The notes below the pieces were generated by a model that worked only from the letters and a program-made list of their open reading frames with translations, did not search any database and was not told the DNA's origin. The translations under genes were made by a program, and so were the position numbers. This document shows positions 27,293 to 36,853 of a stretch of DNA of 64,000 nucleotides, in pieces (positions within the stretch are counted from its first letter, which is position 1; every line of letters begins with the position of its first letter). Source of the DNA: Sutcliffiella horikoshii (GTDB lineage Bacteria; Bacillota; Bacilli; Bacillales; Bacillaceae_I); contig KV440964.1 of assembly GCA_001636495.1 (NCBI GenBank), forward strand, positions 1,256,666-1,320,665, written 5' to 3'.

Positions 27293-28100
27293 ATTTCAAT
27301 AAAGGATCGCTTCCCTTATACGCGGGATAGCGGGTGGGGTGGAGAAGGGAGGCAAGCTTTTGCAGTCCCATGATTAGCCTTGGGGATGGTCGGCAAAAGA
27401 GGCTTTCCTCCAGTACATGTATTCTGGAGTCCTGAACAGCGTTAACCTTGTCAGCATCTTCCCGCTTCATCACATGCTTGGGGTTCATTTTTGACTCCTT
27501 CACCCCAACCCAGATCATACAGATCGTATCAGGATTTTTCTTTACCACTTCAGCCCATTCCGTCTGGTAACTTGCCACATCTTTATCTGAGAAGATATTT
27601 ACCGCGCCAGCCAGTTCACTTATCTCTGTCAGCCAATTGACCCTGCCGGGAGTGAAAATGGGTTTTGGCCACCATTCCCAATACAAGGCAGGCGTATCAG
27701 TACATGCTGCTGCGTGTTGCTTGTATGAATGGATAATCTCTCTCATGGAGGAAGCAACCTCATCAGCCTTAGGTGAAGTGTGTGTAAGTTCTCCAACTGT
27801 CAATAAGTCCCGCATAATATCTTCAAGGGATTGTGGATCAAGGACGATATTAGGAATCTTGCGTTTTCTGAGCTCTTGAACATTCCGCTCCATCCCCGGA
27901 ACACTTAAACTGGCCAATACCAAATCAGGCTTCAATGCTTCGAGCTTATCCATATCTATGTTCAAATCTGGCCCAAGCTTCGGGAGACTGGATACCTCTT
28001 CAGGCCAATCGGAGAAATCGTCCACTCCGACGAGTCTGTCAGTCAGTCCAAGATAATGGAGCAACTCCGTATTGCTCGGACAAATCGATATTAGACGCAT
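27291..28100 (-). CDS. BtuF-like substrate-binding protein without signal peptide
   Basis: A 269-residue protein of the cobalamin/iron-chelate binding-protein fold: LISICPSNTELLHYLGLTDRLVGV, then DLNIDMDKLEALKPDLVLAS, and a C-terminal GLQKLASLLHP. There is no signal peptide or lipobox: the first strand of the fold starts at residue 2, so it should be cytosolic. No permease or ATPase lies beside it. Start ATG 28100 lies six bases after GAGGTGG; ATG 28103 is also possible. It may bind or salvage a corrinoid inside the cell, but the ligand is not shown. Confidence 0.8.
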   Translation of the reverse strand: MRLISICPSNTELLHYLGLTDRLVGVDDFSDWPEEVSSLPKLGPDLNIDMDKLEALKPDLVLASLSVPGMERNVQELRKRKIPNIVLDPQSLEDIMRDLLTVGELTHTSPKADEVASSMREIIHSYKQHAAACTDTPALYWEWWPKPIFTPGRVNWLTEISELAGAVNIFSDKDVASYQTEWAEVVKKNPDTICMIWVGVKESKMNPKHVMKREDADKVNAVQDSRIHVLEESLFCRPSPRLIMGLQKLASLLHPTRYPAYKGSDPLLK

Positions 28101-28115
28101 CATTTTCCACCTCAT

Positions 28116-28598
28116 TTACAAGACATGTACAATGTAATGCAATGCTATAGTCAGTAAAATACCTGTAATTGCACCGAAGAATACTTCAATCGGTTTATGG
28201 CCAAGCAGTTCCTTCAAATCTTTTACTTTCTCCTGCTCATCCATGTTCGGCCATTTCTTGGTTTCCTCCACAAAGCGGTTGAAATCCCCAACCAGCTTAT
28301 TCAATACCGTCGCTTGCTCTCCAGCATGTCTTCTCACACCAGTTGCATCGAACATGACAATGATGGCGAATACAGTAGCAACGGCAAAAATGGGAGAATC
28401 CAATCCGGTTTCAAAAGCAACGCCTGTAGCCAATGCGGTTACGGCAGCAGAGTGGGAGCTTGGCATTCCTCCTGTACTTGTGATCAATGACCAATCAATC
28501 CTCCGCGAACCAATATATTGAATAGGAACCTTTACAAATTGTGCAAATCCAATAGCTGCCAATGCAGCCCATAAAGGAAAATTAGAAAATAACTCCAT
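28116..28598 (-). CDS. yuiD: YuiD-like divergent PAP2 (DUF212) membrane protein
   Basis: A 160-residue membrane protein with four or five helices. The acid-phosphatase-like signature is STGGMPSSHSAAVTALATG near 40, followed by MFDATGVRRHAGEQA near 84. Collinear with B. subtilis YuiD. The start is ATG 28598, expected from relatives, with a rather distant AAAGGG. The short gap to the BtuF-like gene suggests one transcript. Likely a lipid or phosphate ester phosphatase-like protein; not proven. Confidence 0.88.
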   Translation of the reverse strand: MELFSNFPLWAALAAIGFAQFVKVPIQYIGSRRIDWSLITSTGGMPSSHSAAVTALATGVAFETGLDSPIFAVATVFAIIVMFDATGVRRHAGEQATVLNKLVGDFNRFVEETKKWPNMDEQEKVKDLKELLGHKPIEVFFGAITGILLTIALHYIVHVL

Positions 28599-28769
28599 CT
28601 GATAGAATCGCCCTTTCTCTGCTGTTGTTTCTATTACTATACCCTTTCTTCCAAGATGTAGCACGTGATGAAAGAGTATTATGTATAAACAATTTTCTTA
28701 TTATTATGAATCATATTATCGCATTTGTTAAGATGTATATAGGGCAAATTGATTAAAGGGGCAGAAAAA

Positions 28770-29150
28770 ATGGTGATATACCCAGAAGAATACTATGAAT
28801 TCTTTATTTCTTTCAATCAAGGGGATTATTATACATGCCACGATCTACTTGAAGAAATATGGATGACAGACAAAGGAAATTACTTTCTAAAAGGCTTATT
28901 ACAAATGACTGTCGCCATTTATCACTATGAATATGGAAACGTCAAAGGAGCTCGCTTAATGATGGAGGCAGGGAGAGTGTATATCCAAAAATACCGGCCA
29001 AGATATTGGGGAGTGGACTTAGAGACGGTTCATACCTTTATCCTTCGTTGCATAGATATTATGCCAAAGAATATAGACCGTGTCCCATACGAAGAAGTAT
29101 CTTCTTTACCTTCTTTGCCATCGCTTGTCCTTTTTCTAGAAGATGATTAG
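28770..29150 (+). CDS. DUF309 family protein
   Basis: A 126-residue helical protein of the DUF309 family. The conserved motif is FNQGDYYTCHDLLEEIWM near 13-30, with GLLQMTVAIYHYEYGNVKGA following. Start ATG 28770 after AAAGGGG. Function unknown; the His/Glu pair in CHDLLEE has been taken to hint at a metal site, but that is inference. It may be co-transcribed with the aminopeptidase gene 63 bases downstream. Confidence 0.84.
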   Translation: MVIYPEEYYEFFISFNQGDYYTCHDLLEEIWMTDKGNYFLKGLLQMTVAIYHYEYGNVKGARLMMEAGRVYIQKYRPRYWGVDLETVHTFILRCIDIMPKNIDRVPYEEVSSLPSLPSLVLFLEDD

Positions 29151-29213
29151 AAACTCGAAATATTTTCATAAGTTCGATATAATAAAACTATAATAACCAG
29201 GAGGTGCAGAATC

Positions 29214-30719
29214 ATGTTTGTCGTACATAATGAAGAAAGTTTTACAGAGCAACAAGAGGCCATTGTAGTGGGTCTTTCCGAAAAACATAGCACATTGAGT
29301 GGCTTTGTGGGGGAATTGGATAAGCAATTAGAAGGACACCTGACACAGTTATTGAAGGATGGCGATATATCTGCCAAAAAAGGAAAACTTGCAAGAATAC
29401 ATACATTTGGAAAAACCTCCTATAAAAGAATTTTTGTAGTGGGTACCGGCCGTGAAGAGAAGCTTACTTTCGTAGAGCTGCGAAAAGTTTTCGGTACAGT
29501 AGGAAAAACACTTCAAGAATCCAAGCTTGGTAGTGTCATAGTAGCTTTGGATACGTTTGTAACGGAAGAAGTGGAGGTATTAGATGCCGCCCATGCATTA
29601 GGGGAATCCATTCCTCTAGCAACATATAAATATGATGGATATAAACAGCGATCCAACGAACCAGAAGTGAAACTAGAGCAGGTTGTACTGCTGACAGATC
29701 ACGATAAGGGGGAAGTAGAAGCAAGTGCACATGTAGGATATGTGTATGCAAAGGGGACGAACAGTGCCCGTACCCTCGTAAACCTGCCTGGTAACATGCT
29801 GACTGCAACAGACTTGGCAAACCATGCTGCTGGCTTGGCAGAGAAATACGGATTCGAACTGGAAATCCTCGAAAAAGAAGAGATGGAAAAGCTCGGGATG
29901 GGTGCATTGCTTGCCGTGAACAAAGGGTCTGTGGAACCACCTAAGATGATTGTTCTGAAATACCAAGGGAAAGAAGAATGGACAGACGTAATTGGCCTGG
30001 TTGGAAAGGGGATTACCTTTGATACAGGTGGATATTCCATTAAACCTAAAGACGGCATTGTCGGCATGAAAACGGATATGGGCGGAGCAGCGACTGTACT
30101 TGGTGCAATGGAAGCGATTGGCGAATTGAAACCAGATCAAAATGTGTTGGCAGTTATCGCCTCTACTGATAATATGATCAGCGGAAGCGCCTTTAAGCCA
30201 GATGATGTCATCACTTCCATGAGTGGTAAAACAATTGAGATTCTGAACACGGATGCGGAGGGACGTCTTGTACTTGCAGATGCCGTAACCTATGCCAAAC
30301 AGCATGGAGCCAATTATCTAGTTGATGTTGCTACGTTGACAGGAGGAGTCATCATTGCACTTGGTAACCATACAACAGGGGCAATGACAAATGATGAAGC
30401 ATGGTTTGAGGAAGTATTGGAGGCATCCCATGAAGCGGGTGAAGAAATGTGGCGCCTGCCAATTTTCGACCATGCAAAAGAGCGTGTCAGAAGCAGTAAC
30501 GTAGCGGACTTGAACAACTCACCAGGACGCGATGGCCATGCCATTTTTGCAGGAGCATTTATCGGCGAATTTGCCGAGGGTACACCATGGGTTCACTTGG
30601 ATATCGCGGGTACAGCAACTTCGAAATCTGCTCATGACCTTGGGCCGAGCGGCGGAACCGGGGCGATGGTAAGAACGCTTGTTACCCTGGTGGAGCGTTT
30701 TGGACAAGCGGAAGAATAA
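29214..30719 (+). CDS. pepA: Leucyl aminopeptidase (M17 family, YuiE)
   Basis: A 501-residue cytosolic M17 leucyl aminopeptidase with two metal ions. The catalytic domain contains [30 protein letters not shown] and the signature [24 protein letters not shown] follows. The N-terminal domain (about 1-165) is the usual macro-like domain. GGAGGTGC precedes the ATG. It probably trims peptides for amino-acid recycling. Terminator at 30742. Confidence 0.95.
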   Translation: MFVVHNEESFTEQQEAIVVGLSEKHSTLSGFVGELDKQLEGHLTQLLKDGDISAKKGKLARIHTFGKTSYKRIFVVGTGREEKLTFVELRKVFGTVGKTLQESKLGSVIVALDTFVTEEVEVLDAAHALGESIPLATYKYDGYKQRSNEPEVKLEQVVLLTDHDKGEVEASAHVGYVYAKGTNSARTLVNLPGNMLTATDLANHAAGLAEKYGFELEILEKEEMEKLGMGALLAVNKGSVEPPKMIVLKYQGKEEWTDVIGLVGKGITFDTGGYSIKPKDGIVGMKTDMGGAATVLGAMEAIGELKPDQNVLAVIASTDNMISGSAFKPDDVITSMSGKTIEILNTDAEGRLVLADAVTYAKQHGANYLVDVATLTGGVIIALGNHTTGAMTNDEAWFEEVLEASHEAGEEMWRLPIFDHAKERVRSSNVADLNNSPGRDGHAIFAGAFIGEFAEGTPWVHLDIAGTATSKSAHDLGPSGGTGAMVRTLVTLVERFGQAEE

Positions 30720-30741
30720 GAGTAAAATATGAAAGTAGATA

Positions 30742-30777
30742 AATGCGCATCCTATTGCTAGGGATGCGCATTTTTTC
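30742..30777 (+). terminator. Terminator of pepA
   Basis: ATGCGCATCC pairs with GGGATGCGCAT. Six T follow. Confidence 0.9.
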
Positions 30778-30917
30778 TGTCTTTCCTAACTTTTCCGTTG
30801 ACAGCCATTCCAAACCTATGTTAATTTATCTTTATGCTTTTTCACTCTAATTCTCTAATGATTTAACTGACTAAAGTAAAACAACGTGATTTACATAAAA
30901 GAAAGGACGTCTTTATT

Positions 30918-32249
30918 ATGAATGCAGTTATCATAGCTGTTCTGGTGATGCTCACACTCAGCTTACTTAGAATAAATGTTGTACTCGCACTCGTTACTGG
31001 TGCATTCATTGGTGGAATGGTTGGAGGGTTAGGCATTGAGACGACCATCAATACTTTCACAGAAGGGTTGGGAGGTAATGCTGCTGTTGCGCTTAGCTAT
31101 GCACTATTAGGAGCATTTGCAGTGGCCCTTTCTAAAACAGGTCTTCCGGACGCACTCGTGGAGAGTGCCATCAAACTTGTCGGCACAAAAGGAGATACAC
31201 GCAGAAAAGCTTTATCGAAAGTGCTTATTTTGCTTATTCTTTTAGCGGTATCTATCATGTCGCAGAACGTGGTACCAGTTCATATCGCTTTCATCCCGAT
31301 TTTGATTCCGCCATTACTTAAGATCTTGAATGAATTGAATATAGACAGAAGACTTACAGCTACCATCATCACATTTGGTCTAACAGCACCCTACATTCTC
31401 TTGCCTGTTGGATTCGGAGGTATTTTCCACGATATCCTGAGAACGAACATGGGGGAAAGTGGATTAGATATTAGTTTATCCTCCATCCCGACTGCCATGA
31501 TAATTCCGGTTTCGGGAATGGTAGTAGGATTATTAGTGGCAGTTTTCTTCAGCTACAGAAAGCCTAGAACCTATGAACAAAAAGCTATAGCAGATCAGGA
31601 AACGGCCACTTATACGAAAAAGTCCATCACATTTGCTTTATTGGCGGTGGTAATATCACTCGTTACGCAAGTCTACCTAACAGAAGTGGTAGGGGTACAA
31701 GGAATGATTTACGGCTCGCTGGTAGGGATTATCATTCTGTATGCAGGTGGAGCGATGAAGTTCAACGAGACGGATGTCATCCTCACGTCTGGTATGCGCA
31801 TGATGGCATTCATCGGATTTGTCATGATAGCCGCTTCCGGCTTTGCGAGTGTACTAAGAGAGACAGGTCACATTGAAACACTAGTTTCCTCTTCCGCTGA
31901 ATGGATTGGTTCCAATCAACTACTGGCCGCGCTTGGCATGTTGACAGTCGGACTTCTTATTACGATGGGAATAGGATCTTCCTTCTCCACCATTCCAATC
32001 ATTGCTGCAATTTTTGTTCCATTGTGTGCAGAGCTTGGTTTCAGCGCGATGGCAACCATTGCGATTGTCGGAACAGCAGCAGCGCTTGGTGATGCCGGCT
32101 CACCTGCATCAGACAGTACACTTGGGCCGACATCTGGTTTGAATGCAGATGGACAGCATAATCATATCTGGGATACATGTGTACCGACTTTTCTACATTA
32201 CAATATCCCATTGATTATTTTTGGCTGTATCGCAGCGGTAGTTTTATAA
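30918..32249 (+). CDS. yuiF: YuiF-like Na+/H+ antiporter or amino acid transporter
   Basis: A 443-residue membrane protein with about eleven helices, in the NhaC-like ion transporter superfamily. Signatures include [41 protein letters not shown] and the C-terminal [38 protein letters not shown] (in parts). B. subtilis YuiF is annotated as an antiporter or amino acid permease; the true substrate is unsure. AAAGGA precedes the ATG. A TTGACA at 30798-30803 has only a weak -10 after it. Confidence 0.85.
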   Translation: MNAVIIAVLVMLTLSLLRINVVLALVTGAFIGGMVGGLGIETTINTFTEGLGGNAAVALSYALLGAFAVALSKTGLPDALVESAIKLVGTKGDTRRKALSKVLILLILLAVSIMSQNVVPVHIAFIPILIPPLLKILNELNIDRRLTATIITFGLTAPYILLPVGFGGIFHDILRTNMGESGLDISLSSIPTAMIIPVSGMVVGLLVAVFFSYRKPRTYEQKAIADQETATYTKKSITFALLAVVISLVTQVYLTEVVGVQGMIYGSLVGIIILYAGGAMKFNETDVILTSGMRMMAFIGFVMIAASGFASVLRETGHIETLVSSSAEWIGSNQLLAALGMLTVGLLITMGIGSSFSTIPIIAAIFVPLCAELGFSAMATIAIVGTAAALGDAGSPASDSTLGPTSGLNADGQHNHIWDTCVPTFLHYNIPLIIFGCIAAVVL

Positions 32250-32259
32250 AACCCACAAG

Positions 32260-32292
32260 AAAAGCCAGGCTGCATATGTTGCAGCCTGGCTT
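32260..32292. terminator. Bidirectional hairpin between yuiF and bioY
   Basis: AAGCCAGGCTGC pairs perfectly with GCAGCCTGGCTT. The T-run is better on the minus strand (bioY). Confidence 0.8.
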
Positions 32293-32298
32293 CGTTAT

Positions 32299-32895
32299 TT
32301 ATGCCACCTTGCGAGTGTAAGGCGCCTTGGTTGTTTTATTTACGACGTAATACAGTTTCGTAGCAATTAATCCACAGAAAATGGTGAAGACAAAGTCTTT
32401 AATGGCAAACCATACCATTGTCAGCCACGCTGTAGAATAAGCCATATCAGCTTCTAGCACATATTTGACAATCATGTACATATAATTTGTTCCAATAAGA
32501 TACATAAGAATGATACCTACAAAAGATGCAAACAAAAATGTTCCGGCTTTAGGTTGTGCCTTCTTTTCCACAATCAAACCGGCAACGAAGGCCGCAACGA
32601 TATAGGATAAAAGAAATCCACCGGTTGGTCCAATGATGGAAGCAATTCCAGAGCCAAATCCGGCAAAGACCGGTGCCCCTGCAATCCCAACTAATAAATA
32701 AACGATCATGGAAGTGGCCCCTAGGCGTGAGCCTAGTAAAATACCTGCCAGCACACAGAAGAATGGCTGCATCGATAGAGGAACACCACCGATTTGAAGA
32801 AATGGAATCCAGGAAACGATGTTTGCGCCGATGGCCATCAAGGCTACAAACATTGCTGCATACGTGATGTCCAATGTTGAAAGTGAACGTTTCAT
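32299..32895 (-). CDS. bioY: Biotin transporter BioY
   Basis: A 198-residue S component that binds biotin for an ECF-type transporter (shared EcfAAT) or alone. About six helices are seen. Conserved blocks are QIGGVPLSMQPFFCVLAGILLGSRLG, YLLVGIAGAPVFAGFGSG and GPTGGFLLSY. Start ATG 32895, eight bases after AAAGGGG; earlier frame has no ribosome site. Two BirA-type operators overlap its promoter and leader, so it should be repressed when biotin is plentiful. Confidence 0.95.
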   Translation of the reverse strand: MKRSLSTLDITYAAMFVALMAIGANIVSWIPFLQIGGVPLSMQPFFCVLAGILLGSRLGATSMIVYLLVGIAGAPVFAGFGSGIASIIGPTGGFLLSYIVAAFVAGLIVEKKAQPKAGTFLFASFVGIILMYLIGTNYMYMIVKYVLEADMAYSTAWLTMVWFAIKDFVFTIFCGLIATKLYYVVNKTTKAPYTRKVA

Positions 32896-32896
32896 A

Positions 32897-32928
32897 ATGT
32901 AAACCCCTTTGCTGTATGTAGTTAACAA
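32897..32928. promoter_or_regulatory. Proximal BirA-type operator of bioY
   Basis: ATGTAAAC at 32897-32904 and GTTAACAA at 32921-32928 with 16 bases between. The right half is perfect; the left agrees at six of eight positions. It overlaps the ribosome site of bioY. Confidence 0.5.
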
Positions 32929-32932
32929 TAAA

Positions 32933-32962
32933 ATGATAATCTATAACTCTTATAGATGTCAA
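32933..32962 (-). promoter_or_regulatory. SigA-type promoter of bioY
   Basis: On the minus strand TTGACA (32962-32957), an 18-base spacer and TATCAT (32938-32933). Confidence 0.65.
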
Positions 32963-32986
32963 CATCATTTTAAAAATGGTTAACAT
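32956..32986. promoter_or_regulatory. Distal BirA-type operator of bioY
   Basis: ATGTCAAC at 32956-32963 and GTTAACAT at 32979-32986 with 15 bases between, arms complementary at seven of eight positions. It covers the -35 of the bioY promoter, as expected for repression by biotinyl-AMP-bound BirA. Confidence 0.7.
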
Positions 32987-33022
32987 AACACATTGGAAAG
33001 GTCCGTGAAATGTGATGGTACA

Positions 33023-33060
33023 AAAAAACACTTTTCCTGTAACAGGAAAAGTGTTTTCTT
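33023..33060 (-). terminator. Terminator of the sunset-domain gene
   Basis: AAAACACTTTTCCTG pairs with CAGGAAAAGTGTTTT around TAA. Usable from both sides. Confidence 0.85.
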
Positions 33061-33316
33061 ATCTCTCTGATTTTCTGTAGCCTGCTTCAATGGCTGCTTC
33101 CTCGCTATCAAACCATTCCACCGCTTTTGTAACCTGATAGAAACGGCCTTCTGGTATATGATAGATCAGTTCACCCCTGGCATTCCGGTTCCCTTTTATT
33201 TTACAGGCTTGTACACTTGAGGCTTCCGCTTTTTTCTTGGCACCAAATTTTGAAAATAGCGCTCCTCCCATCACTCCACTGAATATAATTCCATTCACTA
33301 ATAGGAACTTATTCAT
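33059..33316 (-). CDS. Small membrane-anchored sunset-domain protein
   Basis: An 85-residue protein. An N-terminal helix (about 3-22, NKFLLVNGIIFSGVMGGALF) anchors it. The C-terminal half is the short cysteine-containing motif CKIKGNRNARGELIYHIP followed by YQVTKAVEWFDSEEAAIEAGYRKS, known as the sunset domain and often attached to nucleases or surface proteins. Function unknown. GGAGGAAG precedes the ATG. Confidence 0.8.
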   Translation of the reverse strand: MNKFLLVNGIIFSGVMGGALFSKFGAKKKAEASSVQACKIKGNRNARGELIYHIPEGRFYQVTKAVEWFDSEEAAIEAGYRKSER

Positions 33317-33409
33317 ACATCTTCCTCCTCCTAAAAATTAATATAAGTACAGGTCTACCTTTTAATACCCTAAACGGAAATATCTATAAACATATGCCTT
33401 TACAAGTAG

Positions 33410-33461
33410 AAAAAGCACCTTATCAGCGTTGGTGTAATCCCAAAACTGATAAGGTGCTTTT
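33410..33461 (-). terminator. Terminator of the tandem FtsW/RodA operon
   Basis: AAAAGCACCTTATCAG pairs perfectly with CTGATAAGGTGCTTTT across 18 bases. T-run on the minus strand. Confidence 0.88.
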
Positions 33462-33496
33462 ACGTGGGGATGTTCCATTGCAATCCCCTCAAAGCC

Positions 33497-34663
33497 TTAA
33501 TTAAACATAAACTTCTTCGTACGGAATTTGACACTCATCACGATTCCCATGGCGATCATATTGGTCAATAGGGCGCTTCCTCCATAACTCATAAATGGAA
33601 GTGCCAGCCCGGTAATAGGCATCAGCCCGATAGTCATGGCAATGTTCTGGAATATCTGGAAAGCCAATAGTCCGATAACCCCAGTTACCAGGTAAGTTCC
33701 ATAAGGATTATCACAGCTGATAGCAATGATGATCAAGCGGTAAATCAAAATGAAATAAATGGAGATTACTAGAGTTGCTCCGATAAATCCGAATTCTTCC
33801 CCAATCAGGGCAAAAATGAAGTCCGTCTGTACCTCGGGTATCCGTCCACTCTGTGATTGGACTCCTGCAAGCAATCCGCGTCCTGACACTTGGCCGGATC
33901 CAATCCCCTTCAAGGCTTCAGTGAGCTGAAAGCCGAATGAGGACGCATATTCTTCACGACTCAACCAACCATAGATCCGCTCCAATTGGTGAGGCTTGAT
34001 GAATTTAGAGAAAAGCTCGAAATGATTATTGTGCAAATAAACAAGCATTGACAATCCGGCTGTAGCACTCCCAGCAAGTAAGGTTAATATTCGCCATGAA
34101 GCTCCGCTAATAAAGATCATGGTCACCATGATGGCTCCAATAACCAAAGCCGTGCCCAAATCAGGTTGAAGCAGGATCAATCCAAAAGGTGGTAAGGAAT
34201 AGACCAGGATTTTAATGACGACAATGATAGGTGTAACAGTCTCTAACTCATGTTTTTCCTTTGCCCATTTATAAATGACCCCGGCAAGCACCATGATTAG
34301 AAATATTTTCATAAACTCCGAAGGCTGTAAGAGGAAGCCTCCGAGATTTATCCAACGTTGTGACCCATTTCTTACTGTACCGACAAAATGGACCGCTACA
34401 AGCAGAATGAGCCCAAGAAAATAAAAGGGTAAGGCCAGGTTTTCCAATAGTTCATAATCAAAGAACATGATGGCAAACATGATCCCTATCCCGATGATGT
34501 ACCAAACGATCTGCCGTTTCACAAAATAATACGGGTCATTTACAAAGTATTGACCCGATGCACTATAAACAGCTACTAAACTGATAATAAATAGTAAAAA
34601 CAGCAGAAATAACAGCGTATAATCAATTCGACTATACTCTAGCTTGTTATTTTCTGTCCCCAT
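33497..34663 (-). CDS. FtsW/RodA/SpoVE family SEDS protein (second copy)
   Basis: A 388-residue polytopic membrane protein of the SEDS family, peptidoglycan glycosyltransferases working with class B PBPs. Signatures include FVGTVRNGSQRWINLGGFLLQPSEFMKI, LLQPDLGTALVIG, QTDFIFALIGEEFGFIGA and the C-terminal MPITGLALPFMSYGGSALLTN (in parts). The start at 34663 lies 25 bases inside the preceding paralogue and has AGAGGAGACAG upstream, so the two are translationally linked. RodA-like features predominate over FtsW. Confidence 0.9.
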   Translation of the reverse strand: MGTENNKLEYSRIDYTLLFLLFLLFIISLVAVYSASGQYFVNDPYYFVKRQIVWYIIGIGIMFAIMFFDYELLENLALPFYFLGLILLVAVHFVGTVRNGSQRWINLGGFLLQPSEFMKIFLIMVLAGVIYKWAKEKHELETVTPIIVVIKILVYSLPPFGLILLQPDLGTALVIGAIMVTMIFISGASWRILTLLAGSATAGLSMLVYLHNNHFELFSKFIKPHQLERIYGWLSREEYASSFGFQLTEALKGIGSGQVSGRGLLAGVQSQSGRIPEVQTDFIFALIGEEFGFIGATLVISIYFILIYRLIIIAISCDNPYGTYLVTGVIGLLAFQIFQNIAMTIGLMPITGLALPFMSYGGSALLTNMIAMGIVMSVKFRTKKFMFN

Positions 34664-35787
34664 GTTGATTCTGTCTCCTCTCTAGCTTCTCTCGCAATGG
34701 TGGCGTGTTTAGATAAGTGGACTAGAATTCCTGCTGCATAGATGGTGATGAGCAGGGAAGACCCCCCATAACTGATGAATGGCAGCGTGATACCTGTTAT
34801 CGGTAACAATCCGCTTACCGCTCCTGCATTGAAGAACACTTGGCTGCTGATTTGAAAGGTAATTCCGAATGCAAGCAATTTACCAAAGGGATCTTTCAGG
34901 GCAACCCCGATTCTTACTCCTCGTATCAAAACAATCAGATATAGTAGGAAAAGAAAGAGTACGCCAAAAATCCCTAACTCTTCGGAGATAACTGCAAGAA
35001 TAAAGTCCGTATGTGCCTCAGGAAGATAACCAAGTTTATGTATCCCTTGACCAAGGCCTCTTCCCATCAAGCCGGCATCTCCAATGGCGATAAAGGAATT
35101 CACCAATTGAAATCCAGTATCAGATTCGTTGCCAAAAGGATCGATGAACGAAGTGATCCTTTTTAAGCGGTAGCTGGCAGTGGTAGCCAAAATCATGACA
35201 GCACCAGCTGCAACAGTTCCGAGCATTAAAATATGTTTCAGTTTTGCACCGGAGCAAATTAGAATCGCTCCGCAAGCAACCAAGATGGATGTTCCGGTTC
35301 CTAGGTCCGGCTGTAGTAAAATAAGGAAGAAAACAAGTACCAAGACCGCCAAAGGAGGTGCTACCCCTTGTTTAAATTGGTGGATATATGGTTGCTTTCT
35401 GGCATACACTCGAGCAAAATAGATGACCATTACCAATTTGGCAATCTCCGAAGGCTGTATGCGAATCCCTATATCAATCCATCTTCGTGAACCATTTACA
35501 TCAACCCCGATAAACGGAACCAAAACGGCCAATAACATGAGAATGATCACTCCAACAAATAATGGAGTAAATTTATCATAGAATTTGTACTTAAGCATAA
35601 TTGCCCCGATAAACACCGGTATTCCTATAATAAGCCAGTCTTTCTGTCTGTTGAAGAAATAAGCATAGTCTTCGTGTTGTTCATATCCAAGCAGCATGCC
35701 GGCACTGTAGACCATAATCAACCCATATGTACATAACAGGACGATGGCTGTTATCAATATCCAATCGAGTTTTTTGAAATGTATCAT
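34639..35787 (-). CDS. FtsW/RodA/SpoVE family SEDS protein (first copy)
   Basis: A 382-residue SEDS family membrane protein, about ten helices. It has VDVNGSRRWIDIGIRIQPSEIAKL, LLQPDLGTGTSIL, HTDFILAVISEELGIFG and LPITGITLPFISYGGSSLL (in parts), the catalytic-aspartate and C-terminal motifs of the family. It is a clear paralogue of the gene that overlaps its 3' end. No PBP gene is adjacent, so which growth or sporulation step the pair serves is not evident. Upstream (35874-35917) is an inverted repeat CCCAATAT/ATATTGGG. Confidence 0.9.
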   Translation of the reverse strand: MIHFKKLDWILITAIVLLCTYGLIMVYSAGMLLGYEQHEDYAYFFNRQKDWLIIGIPVFIGAIMLKYKFYDKFTPLFVGVIILMLLAVLVPFIGVDVNGSRRWIDIGIRIQPSEIAKLVMVIYFARVYARKQPYIHQFKQGVAPPLAVLVLVFFLILLQPDLGTGTSILVACGAILICSGAKLKHILMLGTVAAGAVMILATTASYRLKRITSFIDPFGNESDTGFQLVNSFIAIGDAGLMGRGLGQGIHKLGYLPEAHTDFILAVISEELGIFGVLFLFLLYLIVLIRGVRIGVALKDPFGKLLAFGITFQISSQVFFNAGAVSGLLPITGITLPFISYGGSSLLITIYAAGILVHLSKHATIAREAREETESTWGQKITS

Positions 35788-35873
35788 TTACTAGTACTCC
35801 TTTAAAAAAGGGCTGTTTTTGCTTCTTTTTATTTTTTTGGTAGATTTTGATTTGCCGGAGATGAAAAGATTCT

Positions 35874-35917
35874 CCCAATATAATTATACAATACAATAGC
35901 ATTACAAAGATATTGGG
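35874..35917. promoter_or_regulatory. Inverted repeat upstream of the FtsW/RodA pair
   Basis: CCCAATAT at 35874-35881 and ATATTGGG at 35910-35917, extending to nine pairs with the flanking T/A, separated by 28 bases. A minus-strand TATAAT lies between the arms. It may be an operator or leader hairpin; unproven. Confidence 0.4.
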
Positions 35918-35957
35918 AATATGTGAAACTTATGTAACATAGGGAAAGCAAGCAAAC

Positions 35958-35989
35958 AAAAAGAAGCTAGTTGTTGGTAGCTTCTTTTG
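35958..35989 (-). terminator. Terminator of the sigma/ABC operon
   Basis: AAAGAAGCTA pairs with TAGCTTCTTT; the hairpin includes the last codons of the ATPase gene. T-run on the minus strand. Confidence 0.8.
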
Positions 35990-36839
35990 AGTATTTTCTG
36001 ATGAAGAAAGCATCTTCCATAGTGGGGGCGGTTGCCTCAAACCCCAAGGAAGGCTTTGTCCTGCTGGCACATCTGACGATAAGCCTATCTTTCATGCGAC
36101 CTGCATACACAATCAAATGCCGCTTAGAGAAGTCTGCATAGAATCCATCATGGACTTCTCCGGTCCAAACCGTTAATGGCAGCCCATGCGTCCACATTGT
36201 TTTACTTCCGAAAAAGTGTACATTCCCTTTATGCATCCATAACACGTCATGGCACACCGGCCCCCATTCATTTAATTCATGGGTGGCAACAAGAATGACA
36301 CAGTGTGGAGCGAGTTTTGCTATATAGTTTAACAAACTTTTTCGTTCATGGATATCCAAGAAGTTTAACGGTTCATCCAAGAATATATATTTGGGCTTCC
36401 CAAGAAAGGCTTGAGCTAATGCTAAGCGCTGCTGCATCCCTTGGGAGAGCTTTTTTATTTTTGTTTTCTGCACATCCTCCAAGTGGAAAACTTTCAGCAA
36501 TTCCTGGGTCTGTCTGGTGGCGTAGTCTTTTCTTAACCCTTTTAGCTGAGACATGTACATTAGAAGCTTCACCGGTGTGAAATCTGGATAAAGCTCAATG
36601 CCGGTCGGGACGAACCCTATCTTGCTTCTAACTGCTGCCAGATTCGAATCCATTGTATCTTGATGATAGGAAATGGTACCTCTTGGTGCTTTGTTCGCTG
36701 TGGCCAAGAGGTGCAGAAACGTAGACTTTCCTGATCCGTTATTCCCGACAATTATGGTAATCCCGTTTTGGAGTGTCAATTCTTCAATATTTAGAGAAAA
36801 GTGTTTATATTTCCAGACTATGTCTTGGATCTGTATCAT
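35967..36839 (-). CDS. ABC transporter ATPase, last gene of the sigma operon
   Basis: A 290-residue ATP-binding protein. Walker A GNNGSGKST lies at about 34-42, the signature LSQGMQQRLALAQAF near 135, and Walker B YIFLDEPLNFLDIHE near 155; the switch histidine is in VATHELNEWG. The remaining 80 residues are a divergent C-terminal extension. It lies 14 bases after the six-helix protein gene. That protein is its most likely membrane partner; the other permease has its own ATPase at 40510. Confidence 0.88.
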   Translation of the reverse strand: MIQIQDIVWKYKHFSLNIEELTLQNGITIIVGNNGSGKSTFLHLLATANKAPRGTISYHQDTMDSNLAAVRSKIGFVPTGIELYPDFTPVKLLMYMSQLKGLRKDYATRQTQELLKVFHLEDVQKTKIKKLSQGMQQRLALAQAFLGKPKYIFLDEPLNFLDIHERKSLLNYIAKLAPHCVILVATHELNEWGPVCHDVLWMHKGNVHFFGSKTMWTHGLPLTVWTGEVHDGFYADFSKRHLIVYAGRMKDRLIVRCASRTKPSLGFEATAPTMEDAFFIRKYSKEATNN

Positions 36840-36853
36840 AATCTCGCTCCAAT

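Noticed and set aside
29673-30305. 210-residue minus-strand frame inside pepA
   Set aside because: Antisense shadow of a well-conserved enzyme gene.
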